Shown here: piece after piece, positions 53,062 through 62,127 of the stretch
Layout of the letters: each line of letters opens with the position of its first letter
How positions within the stretch are numbered: the first letter of the stretch is position 1
NCBI GenBank assembly: GCA_043783155.1
Contig: JAYVZS010000054.1
Location: 1-64,000, forward strand
Source of the DNA: JAPLDA01 sp043783155
Lineage (GTDB): Bacteria; Bacteroidota; Bacteroidia; AKYH767-A; 2013-40CM-41-45
DNA: 64,000 nt
Direction of reading: 5' to 3'
Program-made: the position numbers and the translations under genes
The notes under the pieces: model-generated
Database searches by the model: none
What the model was told of the DNA's origin: nothing
What the model saw: only the letters and a program-made list of their open reading frames with translations

Positions 53062-53526
53062 ATGAAACTGGAATTTTTGTTTGTTGGCAAAACATCGGAG
53101 AAATACCTGGAAGAGGGAATTCAAATTTATCTGAAGAGACTAAAACACTACGCTTCTGTTACCATTTCTGTCGTTGCGTCTCTTTCGACCGGGAATAAAG
53201 ATGCGGTTATAAAAAAGGAATCAGAGTTGATTCTGAAAAAAATCGGTGATAGGGATTTTGTCGTTTTGCTTGATGAAGGCGGAAAGGAGTTTAGTTCTGT
53301 TCATTTTGCTGATTTCATTGCTAAATCGATGGTCGGCGGAAATTCTCGATTTTTTTTTATTGTAGGTGGGGCTTACGGTGTTTCCGGGGATGTCGTTGAA
53401 CGATCCAATCTCAGGCTATCTTTTTCAAAATTCACGCTCACTCACCAGATGATCCGTATTTTCCTGCTTGAACAAGTATATCGGGCCATGACGATTTTAA
53501 AAAAAGAACCCTATCATCATGCCTGA
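53062..53526 (+). CDS. rlmH: 23S rRNA pseudouridine-1915 N3-methyltransferase
   Basis: 154 aa SPOUT (knotted) methyltransferase. MKLEFLFVGKTSEKYLEEGI, VVLLDEGGKEFSS, FFFIVGGAYGVSGDVVER and the terminal MIRIFLLEQVYRAMTILKKE with PYHHA match RlmH throughout, and the length is standard. Methylates pseudouridine 1915 in helix 69 of 23S rRNA in the assembled ribosome. Monocistronic; 248 AT-rich bases precede it with no further feature. Confidence 0.97.
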   Translation: MKLEFLFVGKTSEKYLEEGIQIYLKRLKHYASVTISVVASLSTGNKDAVIKKESELILKKIGDRDFVVLLDEGGKEFSSVHFADFIAKSMVGGNSRFFFIVGGAYGVSGDVVERSNLRLSFSKFTLTHQMIRIFLLEQVYRAMTILKKEPYHHA

Positions 53527-53710
53527 TGAGCCGGAACCGATTTTGGATATTCTAAGAATATTGGAGGAAAAGATATTTGTCCGACTTTGTACTTTCTTGA
53601 TGAAAACCTTCTGATTACGCGGATACAGAAGGATCTTTTTTATCGGGTATTTTTTTTCGTAATTTCGAAAAAACTAACCTCCCGGCAGCCGGGACTAAAT
53701 TCTTAGTGAT

Positions 53711-53718
53711 TACCTTTG
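53711..53718 (+). promoter_or_regulatory. -7 box TACCTTTG
   Basis: Exact TAnnTTTG match 19 bases before the ATG at 53738. A perfect CCCGGC A GCCGGG hairpin lies at 53681-53693, just upstream. Confidence 0.45.
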
Positions 53719-53737
53719 ACTTTATAACCATAATGGG

Positions 53738-55084
53738 ATGAACGAATACGTTTCTTTTATTGATATTTTTTTATGTTGCGTTCTGTTGATTTGCTTTTAT
53801 TTTTATGGTTCATCAAGAAAAAATCGTTTGATTGAAACAGAGCCTTACTACAGGTATTTTTTGCCCGGATTATTCGTTAAAGTTCTTGGCGGTTTAGGAT
53901 TGTGTTTTGTCTATTTATATTATTACGAAGGAGGTGATACCCTCGCTTATTTCCATGACAATAAGTGTATATCGAGGCTGTTTATGGAGAATCCTGCTGC
54001 AGCGTTCAAATTCACTTTTGGCCAGGTCGACCAGCAATTGTTGTCTTCATTTGATAGCTATACTGATTACCCGGTTTACCTGTTCGATAGTCATGCGATT
54101 TATGTGGTTAAGATTACATGGATTCTTTCGCTGATAACCTTTAACAGTTACCTCGGTCAAACGATGCTGATTTCTCTTTTATCGTTTCTGGTGATGTGGA
54201 GACTCTATAAAATGTTTATTACAGAATTTCCTATGTTACAAAAAGGATTGGCCTACGCAATATTATTTATTCCTTCGGTAGTTTTTTGGGGATCGGGGTT
54301 GTTAAAAGATACGATTACTCTGGCTTCGCTGGCATTGTTTACATCTTCTTTTTACAGAATCATTAAACTGAAGTCAGGATACTTTTTAAACAGTATAATC
54401 ATGATCGTGTCAACATGGGCAATGATCAGAATTAAACCATATATTTTTATCGCGTTGCTTCCCGGTATACTTGTCTGGTTTTCCAGGTATCAAATGGAGA
54501 AGATGAAAAATAAGATGATTCGGTCAGCACTCACTCCAATTCTCCTTTTTATTACACTCTTTTTAGCTTTTTTGTTTTTAAGGAATATGGGTGAATCTTT
54601 GGGAGAATATTCTTTGTCCAATGTCGTTGACAGAGCTGTTGTATCACAACAGGAATTAAAACAGGATTATTACCATGGGTCTTCATTTGACATCGGGAAT
54701 ATTGATCCGTCGTTAAGCGGTATTCTTGCCAAAGCGCCTATCGCAATTACGTCGGCACTTTTCAGACCTTTTATATGGGAAACCTATAACCCGGCCATGA
54801 TTGTATCTGGGGTAGAAAATCTTATCATCTTGGCATTTACGCTTTACCTTCTCGTGAAGTTAAGGGTGTATAATTTTTTTAGGTTGGTATTCAATCATCC
54901 GCTTTTATTTTTTTGTGTTTCATTCAGTTTGTTTTTTGCTTTTTCAGTAGGTTTGTCTACCTCAAATTTCGGTGCCTTAGTGCGATACAAGATTCCGGCA
55001 ATTCCTTTTTTTGTTGCCAGCCTCGTCATTACTAATTACTATTATCTTGAGATGAAGAAGGAAGAAATAAAGAAGAAAGAATAG
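53738..55084 (+). CDS. Polytopic membrane protein of the glycan locus
   Basis: 448 aa with about ten membrane helices. The central LAYAILFIPSVVFWGSGLLKD is a segment I associate with Bacteroidota O-antigen polymerase/GT-C-like membrane proteins; FIALLPGILVWFSRY and the periplasmic loop between residues 285 and 330 follow. No diagnostic motif proves an activity, so polymerase, flippase or glycosyltransferase remain possible. It precedes a deacetylase and methyltransferase of glycan type, supporting a role in surface polysaccharide assembly. Confidence 0.65.
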   Translation: MNEYVSFIDIFLCCVLLICFYFYGSSRKNRLIETEPYYRYFLPGLFVKVLGGLGLCFVYLYYYEGGDTLAYFHDNKCISRLFMENPAAAFKFTFGQVDQQLLSSFDSYTDYPVYLFDSHAIYVVKITWILSLITFNSYLGQTMLISLLSFLVMWRLYKMFITEFPMLQKGLAYAILFIPSVVFWGSGLLKDTITLASLALFTSSFYRIIKLKSGYFLNSIIMIVSTWAMIRIKPYIFIALLPGILVWFSRYQMEKMKNKMIRSALTPILLFITLFLAFLFLRNMGESLGEYSLSNVVDRAVVSQQELKQDYYHGSSFDIGNIDPSLSGILAKAPIAITSALFRPFIWETYNPAMIVSGVENLIILAFTLYLLVKLRVYNFFRLVFNHPLLFFCVSFSLFFAFSVGLSTSNFGALVRYKIPAIPFFVASLVITNYYYLEMKKEEIKKKE

Positions 55085-55154
55085 CGTAGTAAAAACGTTA
55101 TTTTTGTTCAATCTCACTGTTTTGCTTCAAAGCCCCGCTTTAATTTTTTTTTGG

Positions 55155-55182
55155 TTGATCCCTTCATGATCTGTTATATTTG
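55155..55182 (+). promoter_or_regulatory. Full Bacteroidota promoter (-33 TTG, -7 TATATTTG)
   Basis: TTG at 55155-55157, 17-bp spacer, TATATTTG at 55175-55182. It is the best promoter in the polysaccharide locus and lies 67 bp upstream of the deacetylase start, leaving a leader of about 60 nt. Confidence 0.7.
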
Positions 55183-55249
55183 CAGCCAATGTTAAATGAT
55201 GAGAATCCTCATGAACGGATTAGAGGTCAGGATTTAACTTCAATGACAG

Positions 55250-56227
55250 ATGAAAAACGGAGCCTTTATTATTTCTCTTGACTTTGAACTGTATTGGGGA
55301 GTACGTGATACGAGAAGCATTGAGGCATACGGGGATCATATTCTTGGAGTTCAAAAAGTGATTCCTGTTTTGCTTGATCTGTTTGAACGCTATAATATAA
55401 AAGCAACTTTCGCTACCGTCGGTTTTTTGTTTTGTTCCGGGAAAGATGAGTTGTTGGAATCGTTTCCCACCGCATTTCCGTCCTATCACAATTCGTTGTT
55501 GTCGCCCTACAATGGGTATATAAAAAGTCTTGGCAAAAATGAGACGGAAGATCCGTATCATTTTGCTCCTTCACTGATCAGGATGATCATGCAGAAAGAA
55601 CAACATGAGATTGCCACTCATACATTCTCCCATTATTATTGTCTGGAAGAAGGTCAGACAGCTGAACAATTTCAAGCCGACCTTGTGGCTGCAAAGAAAT
55701 CTGCAAAAAAAATAGGAGTTGAATTTAAAAGTATTGTTTTCCCCCGAAACCAATACCACAGCGAATACCTGCAAATCTGCAGAACGGAAGGGCTCACAGC
55801 CTTCAGAGGCAATGAAGATTCGTGGCTTTATAATCCGCGCAGCCGGGGAGATGAATCGTTGGTGCGAAGAGCGTTGCGTTTACTCGACAGCTATGTAAAT
55901 ATTTCGGGCGTGCATACTCATTTCCCCGGTGTTGAGAAAGAACTTTGTAACATTCCATCCAGTCGGTTTCTGAGACCTTACAACACTCGTCTGGCAATCT
56001 TTGACGGGTTGAAGCTGAACAGGATAAAAAAACAAATGACTTCGGCAGCGGCAGGAAAACAACTGTTTCATCTCTGGTTTCATCCACATAACTTCGGCAC
56101 TCATTTGAATCAGAATGTAAACTTCCTCGAACAGGTGCTCATTCACTTTCAATCTCTTCAAAACGAAAAAGAATTTGCTTCTATGACTATGAATGAAGTT
56201 GCATCCGATTATTTCAGTTCAAATTAA
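55250..56227 (+). CDS. Polysaccharide deacetylase (NodB fold)
   Basis: 325 aa. NodB-type metal site: Asp and Glu in FIISLDFELYWG, the H-x3-H pair in ATHTFSHYY, the Arg in VFPRNQYHS and a late His in LWFHPHNFG. There is no signal peptide, so it is presumably cytoplasmic or acts on a lipid-linked intermediate. Removes acetyl (or related) groups from amino sugars. The next gene starts one base after the stop, so the two are translated from one message. Confidence 0.9.
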   Translation: MKNGAFIISLDFELYWGVRDTRSIEAYGDHILGVQKVIPVLLDLFERYNIKATFATVGFLFCSGKDELLESFPTAFPSYHNSLLSPYNGYIKSLGKNETEDPYHFAPSLIRMIMQKEQHEIATHTFSHYYCLEEGQTAEQFQADLVAAKKSAKKIGVEFKSIVFPRNQYHSEYLQICRTEGLTAFRGNEDSWLYNPRSRGDESLVRRALRLLDSYVNISGVHTHFPGVEKELCNIPSSRFLRPYNTRLAIFDGLKLNRIKKQMTSAAAGKQLFHLWFHPHNFGTHLNQNVNFLEQVLIHFQSLQNEKEFASMTMNEVASDYFSSN

Positions 56228-56228
56228 A

Positions 56229-57026
56229 ATGAATCAAAACAAAACATTAGAGACACGGCAGCAAGCCATTGAACGGCATAACATCGACAGTGGAATTTTC
56301 CAGGGACGCTACAAAGATTTCAGCGGAGGAAAATTTACGGATGAGTTTATTTACGGACGTTACCAGTTATCGGAAGAAATTGAAGAGGAGTTAAACCGTT
56401 TACCTGCCGGTGCAAGTGTCCTTGATCTTGGTTGTGGAACCGGTCATTTTTCAAATTATATGCTAACAAAGGGATTCAAGGTGCATGCCATTGATCCTTC
56501 TGTTAGGATGCTGGAATTTGCACGGAATAATTTCCCTGATATTAATTTTCTTGAAGGAGTTGCATCATCACTTCCTTTTCCTGATAATTTTTTTGACTTC
56601 ATTATTTCCATTGAAGTCCTGCGCTATCTTGATACGGCTGACATTAAACAGGCGTATGCTGAAATGTATCGTGTCCTGAAACCGGGAGGTCGAATTCTTG
56701 TCACCCATGTAAATCTGTTTGCTTCCGACTTTTACTTCTTTTTTTATCACTTGAAACAACAAATTTTGAAAGTCAGAAAGCAACCGTTGCATGCCTGCTA
56801 TTTTACAACTCCCTCAAAAGAAAATGCATTGGCTGCAGCTGCCGGTTTTTCATCTGTAAAATCTACAGGAAGAATGTTTGCATCGATTCGCATCGGCTAT
56901 AAATTCGGAAAAATGATCGGCGTAAGATATGCACGTTTACTGGAAATGTTTAGCCGTAAACAAAAATTCACTGCCGGGTTTTCACGTTTGATAGCAGGGC
57001 ATTTGGTACTCACTGCTGAAAAATAA
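56229..57026 (+). CDS. Class I SAM methyltransferase
   Basis: 265 aa from ATG 56229, one base after the deacetylase stop; an earlier frame start inside that gene is rejected. Motif I is SVLDLGCGTGHFSNYMLTKG, acidic loop HAIDPSVRM, motif IV region FDFIISIEVLRYL and ADIKQAYAEMYRVLKPGGRIL. The target is probably a sugar or lipid carrier in the surrounding glycan locus; small-molecule specificity cannot be read. It converges with the GT4 gene. Confidence 0.88.
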   Translation: MNQNKTLETRQQAIERHNIDSGIFQGRYKDFSGGKFTDEFIYGRYQLSEEIEEELNRLPAGASVLDLGCGTGHFSNYMLTKGFKVHAIDPSVRMLEFARNNFPDINFLEGVASSLPFPDNFFDFIISIEVLRYLDTADIKQAYAEMYRVLKPGGRILVTHVNLFASDFYFFFYHLKQQILKVRKQPLHACYFTTPSKENALAAAAGFSSVKSTGRMFASIRIGYKFGKMIGVRYARLLEMFSRKQKFTAGFSRLIAGHLVLTAEK

Positions 57027-57044
57027 GATTAGTTCTTACTTTGA

Positions 57045-58265
57045 TTATTTTTCTAATTCAAGATAAATTTCAGAATAAAAATTTACGCCTCGATCCAGTG
57101 AAAATTCATGCCTGGCAAAATCCCTGATTTTTGTTTTGTCTTTTTCAAGCAACAAGGGGATTTGTTTAATTGCCCGATCATATTCGTTGTTTGTGAATTG
57201 ATCAATTAATAATCCTGCTCCCGACTTTGTGATGATTTCTTCCGTGTCTCCGATTCGTGTGTTGCAGATAACAGGAATTCCCATCGACAAGAGCTCTGCT
57301 TGTTTGGTAGGTGAGGATGCGATTTTTGAATACGTTGGCTTGATAAAAAATATCGAAACACTACTAAGTGCAAGCAATCCTGGCACATCGTTCCTCTTTG
57401 CTTTCACCACCATGATTTTTTCTGCCGGAATATTTTTCTGGATGGCCGACTGCATTATTTTTTCCTTTGGATGATACGTCACAAACAGAAACGTAGCATT
57501 CGGATATTGAATGATTAGATGCCTGAAAAAGTCAAGCATCTCATCGAGGAGATACCACGTTCCTAACGCACCAAGATAGGAAAGAACGAAATCATCTTTG
57601 CTGATGGATAATTTTTCCTTTAATGAATACTGTTGTTGAAGATTGGTTTTTGACGGGTCGAATAGGAGTGTATCTACGCAGCAGGGGATCACCTGTAGCT
57701 TAGAAGGAGCTATTGAAAAATGATCAACAATTATTTTTTTTGCCGCATACGTAAGTGTTACTATTTTATCAGCAGCATGAAAGAATATTTTTTCCTTTCG
57801 CTTGAAATATTGATAGATGTACCGATACATTATTTTTTTTTGATTCCATAAACCTCCTTCCACCCTTTCGTCAGCATAAAAGCCGCGTATGTCGAAAATA
57901 AATTTCAATCTGAATTTTTTTTTCATCAGCATTCCTGCAAATGCCGTGATGTAGCTTCTGCAATGAACAATCCGGTAATTGTTTTCTTTGTGCAGCCGGA
58001 TGCATTCCTGCTTCAGTTTCAGAATATCAAAAATGGTTGAAATAACCGGAGGATGTCTTGTATACTTTAAGGGAACCCAGTTTATTTTTTTCTCATCTAA
58101 TTTTTCTTTTATCGATTGATGAGACTCCCCGATAGCTTCTCTTTTCTCAAAGCTTACAATGGTAATGGAGAACCCTTTCTCGGCAAGCTGCAGGAGATAA
58201 GGCATGATCTGCGATTGTCCCAGCGGATCTGATAGGCCATCGTATGTCAGGTAAAGAATTTTCAT
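57045..58265 (-). CDS. GT4 glycosyltransferase
   Basis: 406 aa GT-B enzyme. YLTYDGLSDPLGQSQIMPYL opens the acceptor half, VIPCCVDTLLFDPSKT is the inter-domain signature and SSPTKQAELLSMGIPVICN the donor-nucleotide EX7E region. Retaining transfer of a sugar from a nucleotide donor. It is the last of a minus-strand run that begins upstream of the window edge; the asparagine synthase-like gene is 7 bp upstream. Confidence 0.9.
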   Translation of the reverse strand: MKILYLTYDGLSDPLGQSQIMPYLLQLAEKGFSITIVSFEKREAIGESHQSIKEKLDEKKINWVPLKYTRHPPVISTIFDILKLKQECIRLHKENNYRIVHCRSYITAFAGMLMKKKFRLKFIFDIRGFYADERVEGGLWNQKKIMYRYIYQYFKRKEKIFFHAADKIVTLTYAAKKIIVDHFSIAPSKLQVIPCCVDTLLFDPSKTNLQQQYSLKEKLSISKDDFVLSYLGALGTWYLLDEMLDFFRHLIIQYPNATFLFVTYHPKEKIMQSAIQKNIPAEKIMVVKAKRNDVPGLLALSSVSIFFIKPTYSKIASSPTKQAELLSMGIPVICNTRIGDTEEIITKSGAGLLIDQFTNNEYDRAIKQIPLLLEKDKTKIRDFARHEFSLDRGVNFYSEIYLELEK

Positions 58266-58272
58266 TGAACGA

Positions 58273-60162
58273 TCAATTATTTTTTCGAAGCCAGGAATGC
58301 AAAACGATTAAGGACCAGATTCTTGAACTGTAAAAATACCTTCCGTTATAAAAAGCATCAATGTATTTTTTGACTGCTTTATAATCAACAACGCCGGCGT
58401 TCTGTATTACTTTTTCTGACAGATTTTCTTCGATCAGGTAATTCAGTTCATTCTTTAACCAGGAAGACAATGGAACAGAGAAGCCTTGTTTGGGGCGATT
58501 AAATATATGTTGGGGAAGATATTTATACAGCACCTTCTTTAAAATATATTTTTGAATTCCGTTTTTTATTTTTAAATCAGGAGAAAGATTAAGCGCAAAT
58601 TCTACAATGCGGTGATCAAGATAGGGAACTCTCACTTCCAGCGAATGGTGCATGCTTGCCCTGTCAATTTTCGTAAGCAAATCGTCCTGCAAATAATACT
58701 GTAAATCAAAGAATGATTGTTTTTCAGATGCATTAAATTTCCGGGTTCTGTTTTCAGAATATTTGTTTTCATTCCTGAATTCTTCGTTAATGAGTTCGGT
58801 TATTTCATGTCCGGCCTTCTTAGAAAAATCAGGATGCAGGAGATTGCAGATTTCTTGTTCGCTGAAAAGGTATTGTTCCTGCGAAAAAATATGACTTCGT
58901 GCATGTTGTTCGTTTGTGTACGATAATAATCCGGCTACGCGCTTATATCGCTCCGGCATCATCGATAAAAGAGTGGACGCCGGAAGGCGAAATACTTTCA
59001 TCAGCGGATGGTTTAACCGTTCAGCCCATGTGTAGAATCCATATCCGTGAAACAATTCATCAGCGCCATCGCCCGAAAGTGCTACTGTTACCTGTTGTCT
59101 CGTTAGTTTCGACAGGAGAAGAGTCGGAATCGCTGACGAGTCTGCATAAGGTTCGTCATACATAGCAAGGATATCATCTGCAACAGAGGTTGCTTCCCGG
59201 TGCGAAATGATAAACGGATGATGATCCGTATTCAGGTGCCTGGCAACCTGCTCCGCGTAACCCGATTCATCATGTGTGCTTTCAGAAAATCCGATGGAGA
59301 AGGTTTTTAATTTTCCCGGATAGTGCGCAGATGCGATTGCACTTATTAAACTTGAATCAATTCCACCACTCAGGAAAACGCCCAGCGGAACATCGCTTCT
59401 CATTTGAATTGAAACTGCATTGTTAAGTAATTTGTCCAATTCGTTTGTTGCATAAACTTCATCCGTTACTACCTGGTCTGAGAGTTTGTCGGCGACAGAC
59501 CAATAATATTCTTTCGTTATTCCTTCAGAAGAAATTTTGAGGATACTTCCACTTTCCATTTTAAAGATAAAGTCATAGGCAGTATACGGAGCAGGAATAT
59601 ATCCGAGGTGTAGGAACGTCCTGATTGAGGAAGTATTTATTTTTTTATTTAGCTGGCTTAGCTGCAACAATGATTTCAGTTCAGAAGCAAATGCAAAGTT
59701 AGCCCCATCCCAATAATAATAAAGTGGCTTTATACCGAGCCGGTCTCTGAAAAGAGAAAGTTCCTTTTTAATTCTGTCATAGATCATAATGGCAAACATA
59801 CCATTGAGTTGTTCTGCAAATTGATTTCCGTTTTGAGAAAAGAGCTCAAGAATTACTTCGGTATCACTTGTTGTCTTTAGTTGATTTCGAATAACGGAAT
59901 CGAGCGATGAAATCAACTCTTTGTAATTGTAGGTTTCACCGTTGTATATAATGACATACCTGTTGTTGGCTGAAAACATCGGCTGATTAGCTTTCTCTGA
60001 AACATCAATGATGCTAAGACGCCGGTGCCCCAATCCGATGTTGCCTTCTGTAAAATAGCCATCAGCATCCGGACCACGGTGTGTCAATGATGAAGTCATT
60101 TTCCTGAGGTCATGTTCAGAAAAAAAATTGGTGGAAGAAAAAAAACCGCTGATGCCGCACAT
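58273..60162 (-). CDS. asnB: Glutamine-hydrolysing asparagine synthase-like amidotransferase
   Basis: 629 aa. The MCGISGFF start gives the N-terminal nucleophile Cys2 after Met removal; the Ntn glutaminase half shows GHRRLSIIDVSEKANQP and YNGETYNYKELI. The synthetase half has PP-loop LGVFLSGGIDSSLISA and AGAxELFHGYG-like ALSGDGADELFHGYG. Such genes inside polysaccharide clusters often amidate a sugar acid instead of aspartate. Set between two glycosyltransferase genes with short spacing, so sugar amidation is a reasonable inference. Confidence 0.92.
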   Translation of the reverse strand: MCGISGFFSSTNFFSEHDLRKMTSSLTHRGPDADGYFTEGNIGLGHRRLSIIDVSEKANQPMFSANNRYVIIYNGETYNYKELISSLDSVIRNQLKTTSDTEVILELFSQNGNQFAEQLNGMFAIMIYDRIKKELSLFRDRLGIKPLYYYWDGANFAFASELKSLLQLSQLNKKINTSSIRTFLHLGYIPAPYTAYDFIFKMESGSILKISSEGITKEYYWSVADKLSDQVVTDEVYATNELDKLLNNAVSIQMRSDVPLGVFLSGGIDSSLISAIASAHYPGKLKTFSIGFSESTHDESGYAEQVARHLNTDHHPFIISHREATSVADDILAMYDEPYADSSAIPTLLLSKLTRQQVTVALSGDGADELFHGYGFYTWAERLNHPLMKVFRLPASTLLSMMPERYKRVAGLLSYTNEQHARSHIFSQEQYLFSEQEICNLLHPDFSKKAGHEITELINEEFRNENKYSENRTRKFNASEKQSFFDLQYYLQDDLLTKIDRASMHHSLEVRVPYLDHRIVEFALNLSPDLKIKNGIQKYILKKVLYKYLPQHIFNRPKQGFSVPLSSWLKNELNYLIEENLSEKVIQNAGVVDYKAVKKYIDAFYNGRYFYSSRIWSLIVLHSWLRKNN

Positions 60163-60163
60163 G

Positions 60164-61048
60164 TTACTTCAACAGGTATTTAAGGAGGTATTTATAAAAC
60201 AGCATGTTTTGAAATGTTTTTGAAAAACGAAGCGATTTTTTAAAGAGTGGCAGAGAGTTTTTTTTATTGCCATTTGAAATTAACATGTTTGCACACAAAA
60301 TGTACGTAAAGGATTTCACGGAGTCGGATATTTTTTTTGTCAATTTTGGATGAGTGGAAAAACGCAGCCCGGTGTATTCGTTCCAGTAAACAATTTCATT
60401 AATGCTCTGCGTATTCATCGTCCGTTGTTCATGCTCCGTAATAATGGTTGTTTTAATATTTGTTTTTACAAAATCTGTTTCGAGAAGAAGGTTACGGGAA
60501 AAAAGCCAGTCTTCAGATACGGGGATATTCTCATCTCCAAATGTTGTTTTTATTTTCTCTTTGTTGTAACACAAAACATTGGGTGGAAGAATATTGGATG
60601 CGATAACATCTTTTAATCTGACGATCGAAATTTTTTCCTTGATTTTTCCTGACTCTTTATGAACATTCTCTGCATCCGATTTTATTGAAGTTGCAAATGC
60701 GTCATACTCAGGAAAGCTGGAAATTAATCGACGCAGGACCGTTAAATGATTGGGCAGATAAAGATCATCCGAATCAAGAAAGCAAACCCATTTTGTGGAA
60801 GCGTTTTGGATTCCTGAGTTCCTCGCAGCGCACCGGCCAAGGTTTTCAGGATGCCTGACGATTTTTACACGGGCATCCTGTTTCATAAATTTTTCAATAA
60901 TTTCAACAGAGGAATCGATACTCATGTCATCCACACATATTAATTCAAAATCAATAAAATCCTGTCTAAGAACAGAATTAATTGAATTGTCAATGAATAA
61001 AGATCTGTTATAAACCGGCATTATGACTGAAAAGAATGGAACATTCAT
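60164..61048 (-). CDS. GT2 glycosyltransferase
   Basis: 294 aa from ATG 61048; a GTG at 61054 is possible, but 61048 overlaps the upstream stop as ATGA, the common coupling pattern. GT-A fold: FFSVIMPVYNRSLFIDNSIN, ICVDDMSIDSSVEII and the DxD-type CFLDSDDLYL. The acceptor is unknown. It lies one base upstream of asnB and downstream of a second GT2, so all are in one operon. Confidence 0.9.
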   Translation of the reverse strand: MNVPFFSVIMPVYNRSLFIDNSINSVLRQDFIDFELICVDDMSIDSSVEIIEKFMKQDARVKIVRHPENLGRCAARNSGIQNASTKWVCFLDSDDLYLPNHLTVLRRLISSFPEYDAFATSIKSDAENVHKESGKIKEKISIVRLKDVIASNILPPNVLCYNKEKIKTTFGDENIPVSEDWLFSRNLLLETDFVKTNIKTTIITEHEQRTMNTQSINEIVYWNEYTGLRFSTHPKLTKKISDSVKSFTYILCANMLISNGNKKNSLPLFKKSLRFSKTFQNMLFYKYLLKYLLK

Positions 61049-62007
61049 CGACACCGGGATGTAATATATCTGACTCTTAAATTATTCTTAATTAAAAACT
61101 CTAATGTACGGAAAAAAGTATGGACGTTAAATGAAGCTATGAGGAGTTTATTTGCATTTTTTACACGGTAAAAGGAATATTCCTGGATGGCGCATTGCTG
61201 TATGTACATGTTCAGTAATGTTTTTGTTTGAGCAGACGTGAAAGAAATATTGACAGGATATTTTTTTTCATCAGGATTGTTATAGATACCATATACTTTC
61301 AACTTGCTGACGAGTTCTTTGCGGTTAAGAGAGTTAATAAACGTGGATAAAACCTTTCTGTATTCAAGGTATAAACCTTCCGGGTTCCCGGTTGTTTTTG
61401 AATGCGGATGAATTCTGAATTGAGAAAAAAGTTCATTCACCTTTAAACATTCGTAGTTAAAAAATATCCGTGTCCATAAATCATAATCCATGAGGTAATA
61501 CAGGCTCTCATCCAGCAAGCCAATGTTTTCATGTAATTTTCGTTTCCAGAAAACTCCGGGTTGATGAATGTTAACTTTTCGAAGGAAACTGACCGGCTCA
61601 AACGGAGGAGAGGAGATTAATTTTTTCGAGCCGTCAACATCCAGATTTTCTACATCACCATACAACAATTCAACGGATGGGTGCTCCAGGAACAAGCTTG
61701 CTACACGGTGCAAAGTGTCTTTCAGAAAAATATCATCGCTATTCAACCACGCAACAATTTCACCTGTTGCCTGCTTCAGACCTTTGTTGATGGCTTCGCT
61801 TTGCCCGCTATCTTTTTCACTGACCCAGTAGTGTATTTTTTCCTGATGCTTTTTTATGATTTCCACCGACTGATCCTCACTGCCGCCATCAATGACGATG
61901 TATTCGAGGTTCGGGTAATTTTGAGAAAGTACAGACAGAATTGTTTCCTCCAGGAAATTTCCCTGGTTAAAAGAAGGAGTAATAATACTGATCTTAGGAA
62001 GTTCCAT
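61045..62007 (-). CDS. GT2 glycosyltransferase
   Basis: 320 aa. SIITPSFNQGNFLEETILSV, YIVIDGGSEDQSVEIIKKH and the metal-binding VAWLNSDDIFLKDT are canonical GT2 motifs; YWVSEKDSGQSEAINKGLKQ is the conserved acceptor-side segment and YYLMDYDLWTRIF the ED-like catalytic region. It overlaps the following GT2 gene by four bases. Together with the GT4 genes it should build the repeat unit of a surface glycan. Confidence 0.92.
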   Translation of the reverse strand: MELPKISIITPSFNQGNFLEETILSVLSQNYPNLEYIVIDGGSEDQSVEIIKKHQEKIHYWVSEKDSGQSEAINKGLKQATGEIVAWLNSDDIFLKDTLHRVASLFLEHPSVELLYGDVENLDVDGSKKLISSPPFEPVSFLRKVNIHQPGVFWKRKLHENIGLLDESLYYLMDYDLWTRIFFNYECLKVNELFSQFRIHPHSKTTGNPEGLYLEYRKVLSTFINSLNRKELVSKLKVYGIYNNPDEKKYPVNISFTSAQTKTLLNMYIQQCAIQEYSFYRVKNANKLLIASFNVHTFFRTLEFLIKNNLRVRYITSRCR

Positions 62008-62127
62008 CTATCATTCGTTAACGTTAATATAGAAGTTTTTAGCTTTTGCAAGCAGTGACTGCTACCGGAATTTTATATCATGAGGAAATATAAATTCATC
62101 ATGAAACTTTATGTGATACTCAGAATT

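Noticed and set aside
53681..53693. CCCGGC A GCCGGG as a terminator of rlmH
   Set aside because: The stem is perfect, but no T-run follows and it lies 155 bp downstream of the rlmH stop; left as an unexplained small palindrome.
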